Shown here piece by piece: positions 7,947 through 17,220 of a stretch of 64,000 nucleotides of DNA. This stretch comes from Hominenteromicrobium mulieris (GTDB lineage Bacteria; Bacillota; Clostridia; Oscillospirales; Acutalibacteraceae). How positions within the stretch are numbered: the stretch's first letter is position 1; the number at the start of each line of letters is the position of its first letter. The translations under genes and the position numbers were made by a program. The stretch lies in NCBI RefSeq assembly GCF_020687165.1, contig NZ_JAJEQC010000006.1; one strand, 5' to 3'. The notes beneath the pieces were generated by a model. It had not been told where the DNA came from, ran no database searches, and was given only the letters and a program-made list of their open reading frames with translations.

Positions 7947-8381
7947 GTGAATATTAAAGACATTGCGGCTTTGGCGGAGATCGTCAAGCAGAACGAGCTG
8001 ACGAAGCTGGAAATAAACGGCGAAAATATCGTCATCGAGCGCGCCGCGCAGGTCGTGCAGGCGGCGCCAATCCTGAACGCCGTGCAGCCCGCCGTGCCGG
8101 AGCAGATGCACACGACGGAGCCCATTGCGGAAGTGAAGGAGAAAGAGGGCGTTTATGTAAAAAGCCCTGCCGTAGGCGTGTTTTACGCCGCGCCGTCTCC
8201 GGACAGCAAGCCGTTCGTCGCCGTGGGCGACACGGTGCACAAGGGTGACACGCTCTGCATCATTGAGGCCATGAAGCTGATGAACGAGATCAACAGCGAA
8301 ATGGACGGCGAGATTGCCGAGATTTGCGTCGGCAACGGGCAGGTCGTCGAATACGACCAGCCGTTGTTCCGCATTATTTAA
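7947..8381 (+). CDS. accB: Biotin carboxyl carrier protein of acetyl-CoA carboxylase
   Basis: This 144-residue carrier holds the biotin that shuttles CO2 from AccC to AccA/AccD. The C-terminal biotinyl domain has EAMKLMNEI with the target Lys at about residue 110. The N-terminal 35 residues form the BCCP docking region, followed by a flexible Ala/Pro/Gln linker. Translation starts at a GTG after GGAGGG (7936-7940). It is placed between fabF and fabZ, the common clostridial order. Confidence 0.95.
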   Translation: MNIKDIAALAEIVKQNELTKLEINGENIVIERAAQVVQAAPILNAVQPAVPEQMHTTEPIAEVKEKEGVYVKSPAVGVFYAAPSPDSKPFVAVGDTVHKGDTLCIIEAMKLMNEINSEMDGEIAEICVGNGQVVEYDQPLFRII

Positions 8382-8454
8382 GATGAAAAGCTCCCGGAGC
8401 GCCGCCAAAAAAATGCGCGTCCCCGGGATTTTTCCGTGGAAAGGAATACGTTAG

Positions 8455-8871
8455 ATGAACAAGGAAGAGATCAAAAAGATCCTGCCGCACCGCGAGCCGA
8501 TGCTCCTCGTAGACGAAGTGGAGCTCATTGACGGCAAAGCGTTCGGCAAGTGCCACATCCGCGGTGACGAATACTTTTTGCAGGGCCATTTTCCGGGCAA
8601 CCCCATCGTGCCGGGCGTGATTCAGTGCGAAATGCTGGCGCAGAGCGCCTGCGTGCTGCTCGCAGACGGTGCATCGGAGGGCATGACTCCGGTGTTTACG
8701 AGCCTCGATAAGGTGAAGTTCCGCGGCATGGTGAAGCCCGGTGATACGCTGGAGACCGAGTGCGAGCTCGTGCGCCAGCGCGGCATGTTCTATTTTGCAA
8801 AGGGCACGGGCCGCGTAAACGGCAAGGTCTGCGTTTCGGCAGAGTTCTCGTTTGCGCTCGTCAAGGCGTAA
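8455..8871 (+). CDS. fabZ: 3-hydroxyacyl-ACP dehydratase
   Basis: A 138-residue hot-dog-fold dehydratase that removes water from 3-hydroxyacyl-ACP. The active-site His45 lies in GHFPGNPIVPG and the catalytic Glu about 59 in QCEMLAQ. The N-terminus IKKILPHREPMLLVDEV is typical. GGAAAGG precedes the ATG. No FabA or FabM-like isomerase is seen, so the route to unsaturated chains, if any, lies elsewhere. Confidence 0.95.
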   Translation: MNKEEIKKILPHREPMLLVDEVELIDGKAFGKCHIRGDEYFLQGHFPGNPIVPGVIQCEMLAQSACVLLADGASEGMTPVFTSLDKVKFRGMVKPGDTLETECELVRQRGMFYFAKGTGRVNGKVCVSAEFSFALVKA

Positions 8872-8893
8872 GCCCGGCGGAAAGGAACAGGCT

Positions 8894-10207
8894 ATGTTTA
8901 CGAAACTGCTTATCGCGAACCGCGGCGAAATCGCGGTGCGCATTATTCGTGCCTGCAAGGAAATGGGCATCCGCACCGTGGCGGTGTATTCCAAGGCGGA
9001 CGCGGAGTCTATCCACGTGGCGCTGGCCGATGAAGCCATCTGCATCGGCGAGGCGGCGGCGAAGGACAGCTATTTGAATCAGGAGCGCATCATCAGCGCG
9101 GCCATTGCGTCGAAAGCGCAGGCCATTCACCCCGGCTACGGCTTTTTGGCGGAAAATGCTTCGTTTGCGAAGCTGTGCAAAAAGTACGGCATCGCGTTTG
9201 TGGGCCCGTCCGGCGAACTCATCGACCGCATGGGCGATAAGGACGCCGCACGCAGACTGATGAAAGCGTCCGGCGTGCCGATTATTCCGGGCAGCGGCAT
9301 TTTGGAAAATGTCGACGAAGCAAAAAAGGCGGCAAAGGAGATCGGCTACCCCGTCATGTTAAAAGCATCGGCAGGCGGCGGCGGCAAGGGCATTCGACTT
9401 GTAAAGACCGAGGACGAGCTGGAACAGGCGTTTAAAACGGCATCAAGCGAAGCGCAGCAGGCGTTCGGTGACGGTCGCATGTACATGGAAAAATACATTT
9501 ATCCGGCAAAACACATAGAAGTGCAGCTGCTCTGTGACGAGCAGGGGCATGTGGTGTGCCTTGGCGAGCGCGAATGCTCCATTCAGCGCAATAACCAGAA
9601 GCTGATTGAAGAATCCCCCTCGCCCGGTGTGACAAAGGAAAAGCGCGCCGAGCTGTTTGAGGCGGCGACGAAAGCGGCGAAAGCCGTGGGCTATGTGAAC
9701 GCCGGTACGGTGGAATTTTTGATGGACCGCGACAAGAATTTCTATTTTATGGAAATGAACACGCGCCTTCAGGTAGAGCATCCGGTTTCGGAGCTCGTCA
9801 CCGGCAAAGACATTGTAAAGTGGCAGATCCGCATTGCAGCGGGTGTAGAGCTTGACTGCACGCAGGCGGACATTAAAGTGCGCGGCGCGGCGATCGAGTG
9901 CCGCATCAACGCGGGCGGCGTGGGCAAAGTGAATTTCCTGCACATTCCGTCCGGCCCGTGGGTGCGCTTTGATACGTTCTTATATCAGGGCTACGAGGTG
10001 CCGCCGTTTTACGATTCCATGCTCGGCAAGATGATCGTGTTTTCTTCGACAAGAGAAGAAGCGATACGCAAGATGCAGTCCGCCTTGTGCGAGCTTGTCA
10101 TCGGCGGTTTGCCGAACAACATTGAAGATCAGATCGATATTATCCGCGACCCCGTTTTCCACAGCGGAGATTATTATACGGACTTCATCAAAAACCGTGA
10201 GGGCTGA
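8894..10207 (+). CDS. accC: Acetyl-CoA carboxylase, biotin carboxylase subunit
   Basis: AccC carboxylates biotin on AccB with ATP and bicarbonate. The 437-residue protein starts MFTKLLIANRGEIAVRIIRA, the invariant family opening; the frame is open from 8852 but GGAAAGGAACAGGCT directly before 8894 fixes the start. The ATP-grasp lid KASAGGGGKGIR, the RECSIQRNNQK region and MNTRLQVEHPV are all present. It is the third-to-last gene of the operon. Confidence 0.97.
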   Translation: MFTKLLIANRGEIAVRIIRACKEMGIRTVAVYSKADAESIHVALADEAICIGEAAAKDSYLNQERIISAAIASKAQAIHPGYGFLAENASFAKLCKKYGIAFVGPSGELIDRMGDKDAARRLMKASGVPIIPGSGILENVDEAKKAAKEIGYPVMLKASAGGGGKGIRLVKTEDELEQAFKTASSEAQQAFGDGRMYMEKYIYPAKHIEVQLLCDEQGHVVCLGERECSIQRNNQKLIEESPSPGVTKEKRAELFEAATKAAKAVGYVNAGTVEFLMDRDKNFYFMEMNTRLQVEHPVSELVTGKDIVKWQIRIAAGVELDCTQADIKVRGAAIECRINAGGVGKVNFLHIPSGPWVRFDTFLYQGYEVPPFYDSMLGKMIVFSSTREEAIRKMQSALCELVIGGLPNNIEDQIDIIRDPVFHSGDYYTDFIKNREG

Positions 10208-10239
10208 GGAAGTTCATTTACCGAAGGGAGTAGACCGTT

Positions 10240-11151
10240 ATGAATTTGATGGGTCTGTTCCGCTCGCCCCAGAATGAGCTGGAAAAGGGCGGAAAACAAC
10301 TGAAAAACCCGCAGGAGGAGCAGCACGAGATCACAATGACATGCCCGAAGTGCGGCACGCAGACCCCGGTCTCCGAGCTTTGGGACGACCTGAACGTCTG
10401 CCGCTGCGGCCACCATTTCCGCATGACGGCACGCCAGCGCATCAGCTTTTTGGCGGACGACGATACGTTTACGGAGCTCGATGCCGACATGACGAGTCAT
10501 GACATTCTGGAGTTTCCGAACTACGAAAATAAACTGAAAAGCGCGCGCCTTGCGACCCGAGAAAAGGAAGCCGTTGTCTGCGGCACCGCAAAGGTAATGG
10601 GAGAGGACTGCGCCGTGTTCTGCATGGACCCGCATTTTATGATGGGCAGCATGGGCACGGTTGTCGGCGAGAAGATCACGCGTTTGTTTGAGTATGCCAC
10701 AGAGCACCGTTTGTCTGTTATCGGCTTTACGGCGGCAGGCGGCGCCAGAATGCAGGAGGGCATTTTGTCTTTGATGCAGATGGCGAAAACGAGCGGCGCG
10801 GTACGCCTGCACAGCGATGCAGGGCTCTTTTATCTCACTGTGTTGACCGACCCCACAACGGGCGGCGTGACGGCGAGCTTTGCCATGGACGGCGACGTCA
10901 TCATGGCGGAGCCTGACGCAATGGTCGGTTTTGCCGGTGCGCGTGTCATTGAACAGACCATCCGCAAAAAGCTGCCGGAGGGCTTCCAGCGTGCGGAGTT
11001 CCTTTTGGAGCACGGCTTTATTGATCTCATCACGCCGAGAAGTCGGCAGCGTGAAGTGATCGCGCGGCTCCTGCGTCTGCACAACGAGGGCAAACAGGAT
11101 GCCTGCGTACAGCAGGCGGATGCAGGTGAGACAAAGGAGGCTGAAGCATAA
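10240..11151 (+). CDS. accD: Acetyl-CoA carboxylase carboxyltransferase subunit beta
   Basis: The 303-residue beta subunit of the carboxyltransferase, which moves CO2 from carboxybiotin to acetyl-CoA. A four-Cys zinc ribbon (CPKCG...CRCG, residues about 29-51) precedes the crotonase-like domain with GFTAAGGARMQEG. The stop overlaps the accA start by one base (TAATG), consistent with coupled 1:1 synthesis. A GAAGGGAG ribosome site lies upstream of the ATG. Confidence 0.96.
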   Translation: MNLMGLFRSPQNELEKGGKQLKNPQEEQHEITMTCPKCGTQTPVSELWDDLNVCRCGHHFRMTARQRISFLADDDTFTELDADMTSHDILEFPNYENKLKSARLATREKEAVVCGTAKVMGEDCAVFCMDPHFMMGSMGTVVGEKITRLFEYATEHRLSVIGFTAAGGARMQEGILSLMQMAKTSGAVRLHSDAGLFYLTVLTDPTTGGVTASFAMDGDVIMAEPDAMVGFAGARVIEQTIRKKLPEGFQRAEFLLEHGFIDLITPRSRQREVIARLLRLHNEGKQDACVQQADAGETKEAEA

Positions 11152-11921
11152 TGGCAACGGCATACGAAAAGGTTCAGCTTGCTCGCGGCAAGGGACGCCC
11201 GAGCGGCCTCAGCTTCATTCAGAATATTTTCCCGGATTTCATTGAGCTGCACGGCGACCGCCGTTTTGCGGATGACCCCGCGGTCATCGGCGGCATCGCG
11301 ACGCTCGGCGGCCGCGCGGTGACGGTCATCGCCATCGAAAAGGGCGCAGACACAAAGGATAAGGTCTACCGCAACTTCGGTTCGCCGAACCCGGAGGGCT
11401 ACCGAAAGGCGCTGCGCCTGATGAAGCAGGCAGAGAAATTCCATCGCCCGGTGATTTGCTTTGTGGATACCTCCGGCGCGTTCTGCGGCATCGGCGCAGA
11501 GGAGCGCGGGCAGGGACAGGCTATTGCCGAAAACCTTGTGGAAATGATCGGGCTGAAAACGCCGGTCATCTCGATTTTGGTCGGTGAAGGCGGCAGCGGC
11601 GGCGCACTTGCGCTGGCGGTTGCGGACCGCGTGTGGATTTTGGAGAACGCCGTGTATTCCGTCGTTTCCCCGGAGGGCTGCGCGAGCATTCTCTGGAAAG
11701 ATGCAAAGAAAGCGAAGGAAGCCGCAGAGTGTCTGCATCTTACCGCGCAGGACATGGAAAAGCTTGGCGTTGTGGAACGCGTCATCAGTGAATCCGGCAA
11801 AACGAAGGCGGAGCTTTTCAGCCGAGTGAAAGAGATGCTTGCCGTGCAGACGGACGAGCTGTGCAAAAAAGACACCGAGACGCTTTTAAAAGAGCGGTAT
11901 GAGCGGTTTAGAAAGTACTGA
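11151..11921 (+). CDS. accA: Acetyl-CoA carboxylase carboxyltransferase subunit alpha
   Basis: The alpha subunit (256 residues) that completes the carboxyltransferase. It shows the alpha-subunit signatures FIELHGDRRFADD, GSPNPEGYRKALRLM, FVDTSGAFCG and GEGGSGGALALAVADRV. At 256 residues it is the short Gram-positive form, lacking the longer N-terminal helix region of proteobacterial AccA. It is the last gene of the operon and is followed within 8 nt by a strong terminator. Confidence 0.96.
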   Translation: MATAYEKVQLARGKGRPSGLSFIQNIFPDFIELHGDRRFADDPAVIGGIATLGGRAVTVIAIEKGADTKDKVYRNFGSPNPEGYRKALRLMKQAEKFHRPVICFVDTSGAFCGIGAEERGQGQAIAENLVEMIGLKTPVISILVGEGGSGGALALAVADRVWILENAVYSVVSPEGCASILWKDAKKAKEAAECLHLTAQDMEKLGVVERVISESGKTKAELFSRVKEMLAVQTDELCKKDTETLLKERYERFRKY

Positions 11922-11928
11922 GATAAGC

Positions 11929-11970
11929 AAAGGCGGATGAAAACGGTTAAGCGTTTTCATCCGCCTTTTT
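11929..11970 (+). terminator. Terminator of the fab-acc operon
   Basis: A perfect 17-bp stem (11929-11945 with 11952-11968, GGCGGATGAAAACG/CGTTTTCATCCGCC) with a 6-nt loop runs into TTTTT. A second hairpin AATAGGCGGTC/GACCGCCTATT (11980-11990 with 11997-12007) follows directly. Confidence 0.9.
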
Positions 11971-12008
11971 GAATAATAAAATAGGCGGTCCGGAAAGACC
12001 GCCTATTC

Positions 12009-12206
12009 GGGAGACTCCCTAATTGGGTCTCCCACGGACGGAACGTCCACTGAAAGTTTCATAACAATGCGAAGCATTGTTTTCTCCCAATCCTGATTTG
12101 TTGGTAGGCAAAAAGTATTTCGCCGTTTTTTGCGAATGGCGACTTAGGGCGCTGCCCTAAGAACCCGCAAGTTTTCTGAAGAAAACTTGACTAAAGACTT
12201 TTAACC
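12009..12206 (+). repeat. Multi-hairpin intergenic repeat, copy B
   Basis: Same orientation and block order as copy A: h2 GGGAGAC/GTCTCCC (12009-12033), h3 GGACG/CGTCC (12036-12048), an extra hairpin AACAATGC/GCATTGTT (12063-12081), core TCCTGATTTGTTGGTAGGC and AAAAAGTATTTCG, h4 closed by CGCC/GGCG (12121-12141), h5 CTTAGGGC/GCCCTAAG (12143-12161), h6 CAAGTTTT/AAAACTTG (12168-12189), and tail ACTAAAGACTTTTAACC. It lies between the convergent accA and the ABC exporter. Confidence 0.85.
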
Positions 12207-12221
12207 ACGGTTGCCGTCAGC

Positions 12222-14030
12222 TCATTCCCCAAACACATGCTTCACGTTTTCCTGCTCGAACTGTTTGTTGTAGAGATCGGCGTAGTAGCCTTTGTTTTGA
12301 AGCAGCTCTTCGTGCGTACCCTGCTCGATAATCTTGCCTGCGCGGACGACCAAAATAAGGTCGGCATGGCGGATGGTCGAGAGGCGGTGCGCAATGAGGA
12401 ACGAGGTTCGGTTTTCAAGCAGCGTCGAAATGGCGTGCTGAATGAGCTCCTCGGTTTTGGTATCGATGGACGCGGTGGCTTCGTCTAAGACGAAGATGCG
12501 CGGGTCGGCCAGCACGGCTCTTGCAAACGAGATGAGCTGCTTTTCGCCGGTGGACAGCTGGTCTCCGCCCTCGCCGACGTCGCTGTCGTAGCCGTTTTCC
12601 ATGTGCATGATGGCGTCATGTGCACTGACGAGCTTTGCAGCGGCCTCAATCTCCTCGTCCGTCGCGTCTAAGCGGCCGTAGCGGATATTATCGCGCACGC
12701 TGCCGGAAAAGAGGTGCGGCGTTTGCAGCACGTAGCCGATGCTGGAGTGCAGCCACAGCATGGAGCGCTCGCGATAATCCTTGCCGTCAATGAGGATGCG
12801 GCCCTCAGTGGGCTCAAAGAAGCGGCAGGCAAGGTTGACGAGCGTGCTTTTGCCCGCGCCCGTTTCGCCGACAATGGCGACCGTGGTGCCGGCGGGAATA
12901 TCGAGCGAAAAATGTTCTAAGACGTTTTCTACGCCGTCCGGGTAGCGGAACGTCACGTCGTCAAACGTGATGTGACCCTGAATCGGCTCCCAGTTTTCTC
13001 TTTTCGGGTCGAATGCGGTGCCGTATTTTTCAATGACTTCAGGCGTATCTTTGATGAGCGGCTCGCGCTCCAAAAGGGCGGAGACACGCTCAATGTTGAC
13101 CTGCGTGGAAATAAAATTCGAGATGGTGCGCGCAAGCTGCTGTACCGGGTCGGCAATAATCAAAGCATAGTTGATGAACACGGTCATTTCGCCGACGGTG
13201 ATGTCGCCGAACAGCACCATGTTGCCGCCCTGATTCAGGACCATCGCAACGCCGATGGCGGTCAGAAAGCTGATGATCGGAATATACACGGCATTTAACC
13301 GCACGGCGCGGATCGTTGTGGAGCGCATGTCCTCCGCGACTTTTTCGAACGCTTTGTCGTTCTTTTCTTCGATGACGAGCGTTTTGGATGTTTTTGCGCC
13401 GGAGATGCCTTCGTTATAATGACGGGTGACCTCGGCATTGATGGCGCGCACGCGGCGGTTCACTGCCAAAATTTTCTTCTGGAACACGACCGTGATGACG
13501 GCGATGATCGGGATAATCGCGATGAGGATGAGTGCGAGCTTCCAGTTGACGAACAGCATGATGACAACGCAGCCAAGCACGTACATGGAGCTCCAGAAAA
13601 TATCCACAAGGCTCCACGCCAAAACCGTGCCGATCTTGCCGGTATCGCTCATTAAACGCGCCATAATGGTGCCGACGGGCGTTGTGTTGTAGTAGGAAAA
13701 GTCGAGCGTCTGCAAATGGTCGAAAAGCTTGCGCTTTAAGTCGCGGCCTAAGTACATTTCAACCTTTAAGGCGTAGATTGCCATTAAAATGGTTGTAATG
13801 GTCTGCACGACGACCATGGAAAGGTAAACGGCCGTGAAGGGAATGAGGCCTTCCGTTGTGCGCGGCTCGATGAAATTATCCACGGCGTAGCCGGAAAAAA
13901 GCGGCTGCACCATGTCAAAACAGGCGCCGAGGATCATCAGTGCGATGATTAAAATCATCTGCCACTTATACGGGGCAAGGAACGGAAGCAGCTTTGCCCA
14001 CGTTTGTAAGGATTTGTTTTTGATTTTCAT
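12222..14030 (-). CDS. ABC exporter subunit with consensus catalytic site (BmrD/YheH-like)
   Basis: A fused membrane-ATPase half transporter of 602 residues: six transmembrane segments in about residues 15-320, then the ATPase with Walker A GETGAGKST, signature LSTGEKQ and Walker B FVLDEAT with the catalytic Glu. The switch His is in IAHRLST. It is transcribed after its partner at 14055-15851, 24 nt apart. Together they fit the heterodimeric exporter type (BmrCD, TM287/288), in which only one of the two ATP sites is fully catalytic; this subunit supplies the catalytic Glu. Substrates cannot be read from sequence; multidrug or peptide export is usual for the family. Confidence 0.9.
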   Translation of the reverse strand: MKIKNKSLQTWAKLLPFLAPYKWQMILIIALMILGACFDMVQPLFSGYAVDNFIEPRTTEGLIPFTAVYLSMVVVQTITTILMAIYALKVEMYLGRDLKRKLFDHLQTLDFSYYNTTPVGTIMARLMSDTGKIGTVLAWSLVDIFWSSMYVLGCVVIMLFVNWKLALILIAIIPIIAVITVVFQKKILAVNRRVRAINAEVTRHYNEGISGAKTSKTLVIEEKNDKAFEKVAEDMRSTTIRAVRLNAVYIPIISFLTAIGVAMVLNQGGNMVLFGDITVGEMTVFINYALIIADPVQQLARTISNFISTQVNIERVSALLEREPLIKDTPEVIEKYGTAFDPKRENWEPIQGHITFDDVTFRYPDGVENVLEHFSLDIPAGTTVAIVGETGAGKSTLVNLACRFFEPTEGRILIDGKDYRERSMLWLHSSIGYVLQTPHLFSGSVRDNIRYGRLDATDEEIEAAAKLVSAHDAIMHMENGYDSDVGEGGDQLSTGEKQLISFARAVLADPRIFVLDEATASIDTKTEELIQHAISTLLENRTSFLIAHRLSTIRHADLILVVRAGKIIEQGTHEELLQNKGYYADLYNKQFEQENVKHVFGE

Positions 14031-14054
14031 ATTGGTAAATACCCCGTGCGCGGC

Positions 14055-15851
14055 TTAAGTAGCCGAGCGCTGTGTGTCGTAAATGCGTTTATAGATGCCG
14101 TCTTCCTTCGAGAGCGTTTCGTGCGTGCCGCGCTGCACGATGCGACCCTTATCCATGACAATGATCTGGTCGGCATTCATGATGGTCGTGATGCGGTGGG
14201 CGATCAAAATCGTTGTGCCGCGCACGTTTTTGTTGATGGATTCGCGAATCTTCGCGTCGGTTTCCATATCCACGGCGGAAAGAGAGTCATCGAAAATTTT
14301 GATCGGCGTGTTCTGCATGAGCATACGGGCGATGGCGACGCGCTGTTTCTGACCGCCGGAGATCGTCACGCCGCGCTCGCCGATCTGCGTATCGTAGCCT
14401 TCGGCAAAGCGGTCGATGGTGTCGTCGATGACGGCAAGGCGGGCATACTTGCGCACGCTTTCAATATCGTGGCGATTGGAACCGTCCGAAATGGTGTCCT
14501 TAAAGCTCTTTGAGAACAGGAACGGTTCCTGCAAAACAATGCCGATATTGCCACGCAGGTGCGAAAGCGCGATGTTGCGGATATCCACGCCGCCGATGGT
14601 GATCTCGCCGGAGCCTTCCGGCAGCTCGTATAGGCGGTCTAAAAGGTAGGTCAGCGTGCTTTTGCCGCTGCCCGTGGAGCCCAAAATGCCGAGCGTGGTG
14701 CCTGCGGGAATTTTGAGGTCAATGTCGTGCAGCACTTCGCCGGAAGTGCCGTAGGAGAAGTTGACGTGCTTAAACACAATGTCGCGGTCCATGGGCGGGG
14801 TAACGGGGGTTTCCGCATCTTTTTCCGGCTCCGCGTCGAGAATTTCAAAAATACGCTTGGAGCTGATGCCGGTTTTTGAAAGCTCGCTCAAAAGACGACC
14901 GAGGCTGCGTGTAGGCCACACAAGCATGGAATTGTACGCGACGAACGCGAGGTACTCGCCCTCCGTGATGGCGCCGTCCACGACGAACACGATGCCGGCG
15001 GCGATGATCGTCAACACCTGAATGCCGGAAAGCAGATCGCCGATGCCCCAGTTGACGCCCATCACGTGGCCGAGGCGTACCCAGAGGTCGGAGAAGAGGT
15101 CGTTCTGCTTATTGAATTTATCTTTTTCAAAGCGCTCGCGGCCGAACGCGCGCACCACGCGCACGCCGGTCAGGTTTTCCTGCACCATGGCGGTCAGCTT
15201 GCCTTCGGCTTCATCCGCAATGCGGAAGCGGTCTCCCACGATGACGAAGAAGATCATGGAATACCCCACGACGATCGGGATAAAAATAAAGGCGATAAGC
15301 GCGAGCTTTGCGTTCATGGAGAACATCAGGGCGAGTGAGACGACGATGAGAAAAACCACGCGCACAAGCTCCATCATCTGGTCGTTGATAAAGTTGTGAA
15401 TGAGGTCGACATCCTGCGTGCATCTCTGGATGATGTCGCCAGTCTGGTTTTTGTTGTGCCATGCGTAGGGTAGGCGCTGAATGTGCGAAAACAGCGTGTT
15501 GCGGATTTTCGTCACGGTGCCCTCGCAGCCCTTTGCCATATTCATGCGCGAAAGGTACGTGGAAATGCCCGCGAGCACCGCGAACAAAAGCGACGCCAAG
15601 GCGCATAAAATGAGATTTTGACGTAAGAAATCCCGCCCGCCCATGTTTTCGATCTGTGTTGCCAAAAACGAAGGGAGGTTGAACGGGGAGTCGTTGATGA
15701 CGGAGTCTACCGTCACGCGGATGATCTGCGGTGTCATGTACCCGGCGAAGACCGAGATCGCCATGGTGAGCAGCGCCAGCACAAAATTGTGGCGCAGTCC
15801 CTTTGTAAAGGAGTAAAACCGCAGAATGGTCGTGCGTTTTTCCTTTTTCAC
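14055..15851 (-). CDS. ABC exporter subunit with degenerate catalytic site (BmrC/YheI-like)
   Basis: The partner half transporter, 598 residues from the chosen GTG start. The frame is open to 15971, but GGAAAGG upstream of 15851 and the VKKEKRTTILRFYSFTKG opening favour the internal start. Six transmembrane segments precede the ATPase with Walker A GSTGSGKST and signature ISGGQKQR. Its Walker B reads IKIFDDSLSAVD, with Asp where the catalytic Glu normally stands, the mark of the non-catalytic half of heterodimeric exporters. A candidate promoter lies 320 bp upstream, leaving an unusually long leader. Confidence 0.9.
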   Translation of the reverse strand: MKKEKRTTILRFYSFTKGLRHNFVLALLTMAISVFAGYMTPQIIRVTVDSVINDSPFNLPSFLATQIENMGGRDFLRQNLILCALASLLFAVLAGISTYLSRMNMAKGCEGTVTKIRNTLFSHIQRLPYAWHNKNQTGDIIQRCTQDVDLIHNFINDQMMELVRVVFLIVVSLALMFSMNAKLALIAFIFIPIVVGYSMIFFVIVGDRFRIADEAEGKLTAMVQENLTGVRVVRAFGRERFEKDKFNKQNDLFSDLWVRLGHVMGVNWGIGDLLSGIQVLTIIAAGIVFVVDGAITEGEYLAFVAYNSMLVWPTRSLGRLLSELSKTGISSKRIFEILDAEPEKDAETPVTPPMDRDIVFKHVNFSYGTSGEVLHDIDLKIPAGTTLGILGSTGSGKSTLTYLLDRLYELPEGSGEITIGGVDIRNIALSHLRGNIGIVLQEPFLFSKSFKDTISDGSNRHDIESVRKYARLAVIDDTIDRFAEGYDTQIGERGVTISGGQKQRVAIARMLMQNTPIKIFDDSLSAVDMETDAKIRESINKNVRGTTILIAHRITTIMNADQIIVMDKGRIVQRGTHETLSKEDGIYKRIYDTQRSAT

Positions 15852-16171
15852 AATATACCGGTTGCCTTTCCGGTGCGCATTTTGTCTAAACAAAAAAGGA
15901 GAAGTCGGCCACACCTCAAGCTGCTTCTTGCCCGCGCGGTTTCCCGACGGTATGGACATCTTTTTGCGCACCTCACACTGTGCCGGGTGTTTAGCATCGG
16001 CACAGAAAAACGGGTCGAAGCCAAAGCTTCGAGCCCTTCACAGCGTGTATGCCGCAAAAACCGCTTGTTTTGTGTCCCGCTGCCGAACGCCATGAACACA
16101 CAGGTTTTTACGGTATGAGCCCGGAAACAGACACGGCTTTCCGATCCCATAGATAGTATGACGGCGATTTA
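15852..16171 (-). other. Long leader of the ABC exporter operon
   Basis: About 320 nt between the candidate promoter (16172-16200) and the exporter start. Open frames exist on both strands here, but they are Arg/Cys-rich, have no ribosome sites and resemble nothing known to me. On the minus strand AGAAG...CTTCT followed by TCCTTTTTTG (about 15925-15885) could be a weak terminator just before the gene. In Bacillus subtilis bmrCD is controlled by a leader peptide and attenuator; a similar arrangement is possible but unproven. Confidence 0.3.
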
Positions 16172-16200
16172 ACTTTAACATCACAGATACAAAAAGTCAA
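16172..16200 (-). promoter_or_regulatory. Candidate promoter of the ABC exporter operon
   Basis: On the minus strand TTGACT (16200-16195) and TAAAGT (16177-16172) are 17 bp apart. The -10 is imperfect. Confidence 0.45.
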
Positions 16201-16346
16201 TCGTGTTGAGCAAAAATTTTGTTAGAAAATATAAGTTTTGTGTGCGGCGGGCGTGCAACAAGGGAACCGAATAGACTTTTTAGCGCTAAATAGACTGAAA
16301 ATTACAGTTTTGGGGGCGTCTGCGAAGAAAATTTACAAATACCCCC

Positions 16347-16375
16347 TTGCTATTTTGAAACACGCAGATTATAAT
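16347..16375 (+). promoter_or_regulatory. Promoter of the hemolysin III gene
   Basis: TTGCTA (16347-16352) and a perfect TATAAT (16370-16375) with 17-bp spacing, about 95 bp before the start codon. Confidence 0.75.
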
Positions 16376-16472
16376 ATGAATATATCTGGTATTGAAAACC
16401 ATATAAAAGAAAAATAAAAAACAGTTTTAAAATAAAGAACCGGGGCAGGTCCCCGGAGAAAGGGTGAAACGT

Positions 16473-17174
16473 ATGGATATGCAGACGGCATACGCCGGTT
16501 ACGGTGCAAGAAAGGTTTGGCATAAGGAAGACAGGATGCGGCTGTCTTTGCCGCTGTATTCGCTTGGGGAAGAGATCTTCTCCGCTGTGTCACACGGTGT
16601 GGGCGCGCTGTTCGGTGCGGCGGCGCTCGTTATGTTATTGTGGTTCTGCGAAAAGAGTCTTGTGAACGTCGTCAGCGTCAGCATTTTCGGCGGCACAATG
16701 ATTTTGCTCTACACGGTCTCCACCCTTTACCACGCATTGAATGTGAACCGCGCGAAAAAGGTGTTTCGCGTGCTCGACCACTGCACAATCTATCTGCTCA
16801 TCGCAGGCACATATACGCCCATCACGCTGTGCTGCATTGAGGGCAGGCAGGGCATCGTCATGTTCGCGGCCGTGTGGGCTGCGGCGGTGCTGGGCATTAT
16901 TTTAAACGCCGTCGATATGGAGAAATTCAAGGTCGTTTCGATGATCTGCTACCTGATGATGGGCTGGGTCGTCGTGCTGGCGTTTAACACGGTCGCGGCA
17001 AAAATGCCGGGTGTGGGATTAAACTGCCTCATCGCGGGCGGCGTGGCGTACACCGTAGGCGCGGTGCTGTACGGCCTCGGCAAAAAAGTGCCGTACATGC
17101 ACGCCGTGTGGCACCTGTTTGTCTTAGCCGGCAGCGTGCTGCATACGCTGAGCGTGTTTACGGTAATTATTTGA
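16473..17174 (+). CDS. Hemolysin III family (PAQR-like) membrane protein
   Basis: A 233-residue integral membrane protein with seven predicted hydrophobic segments. The family hallmarks are visible: EEIFSAVSHGVGA near the start, STLYHAL followed by a conserved Asp (FRVLDHCTIYLLIAGTYTP), and a C-terminal HAVWHLFVLAGSVLHTLSVF with the metal-binding His pair. These residues form the zinc site in PAQR-type proteins. The name hemolysin III comes from one Bacillus cereus member; the physiological role is uncertain and probably concerns membrane lipid homeostasis. ATG 16473 is preferred over GTG 16464 because GGAGAAAGGG lies 8-10 nt upstream. Confidence 0.88.
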   Translation: MDMQTAYAGYGARKVWHKEDRMRLSLPLYSLGEEIFSAVSHGVGALFGAAALVMLLWFCEKSLVNVVSVSIFGGTMILLYTVSTLYHALNVNRAKKVFRVLDHCTIYLLIAGTYTPITLCCIEGRQGIVMFAAVWAAAVLGIILNAVDMEKFKVVSMICYLMMGWVVVLAFNTVAAKMPGVGLNCLIAGGVAYTVGAVLYGLGKKVPYMHAVWHLFVLAGSVLHTLSVFTVII

Positions 17175-17220
17175 TAATTGACTTTTCTATAAAAATCACA
17201 AACCGAAAGGATTAAGCTGC

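Noticed and set aside
15789..16150. Open frames on both strands in the ABC exporter leader
   Set aside because: Arg/Cys-rich composition, no ribosome site, overlap of each other and of the exporter start; no known domain.
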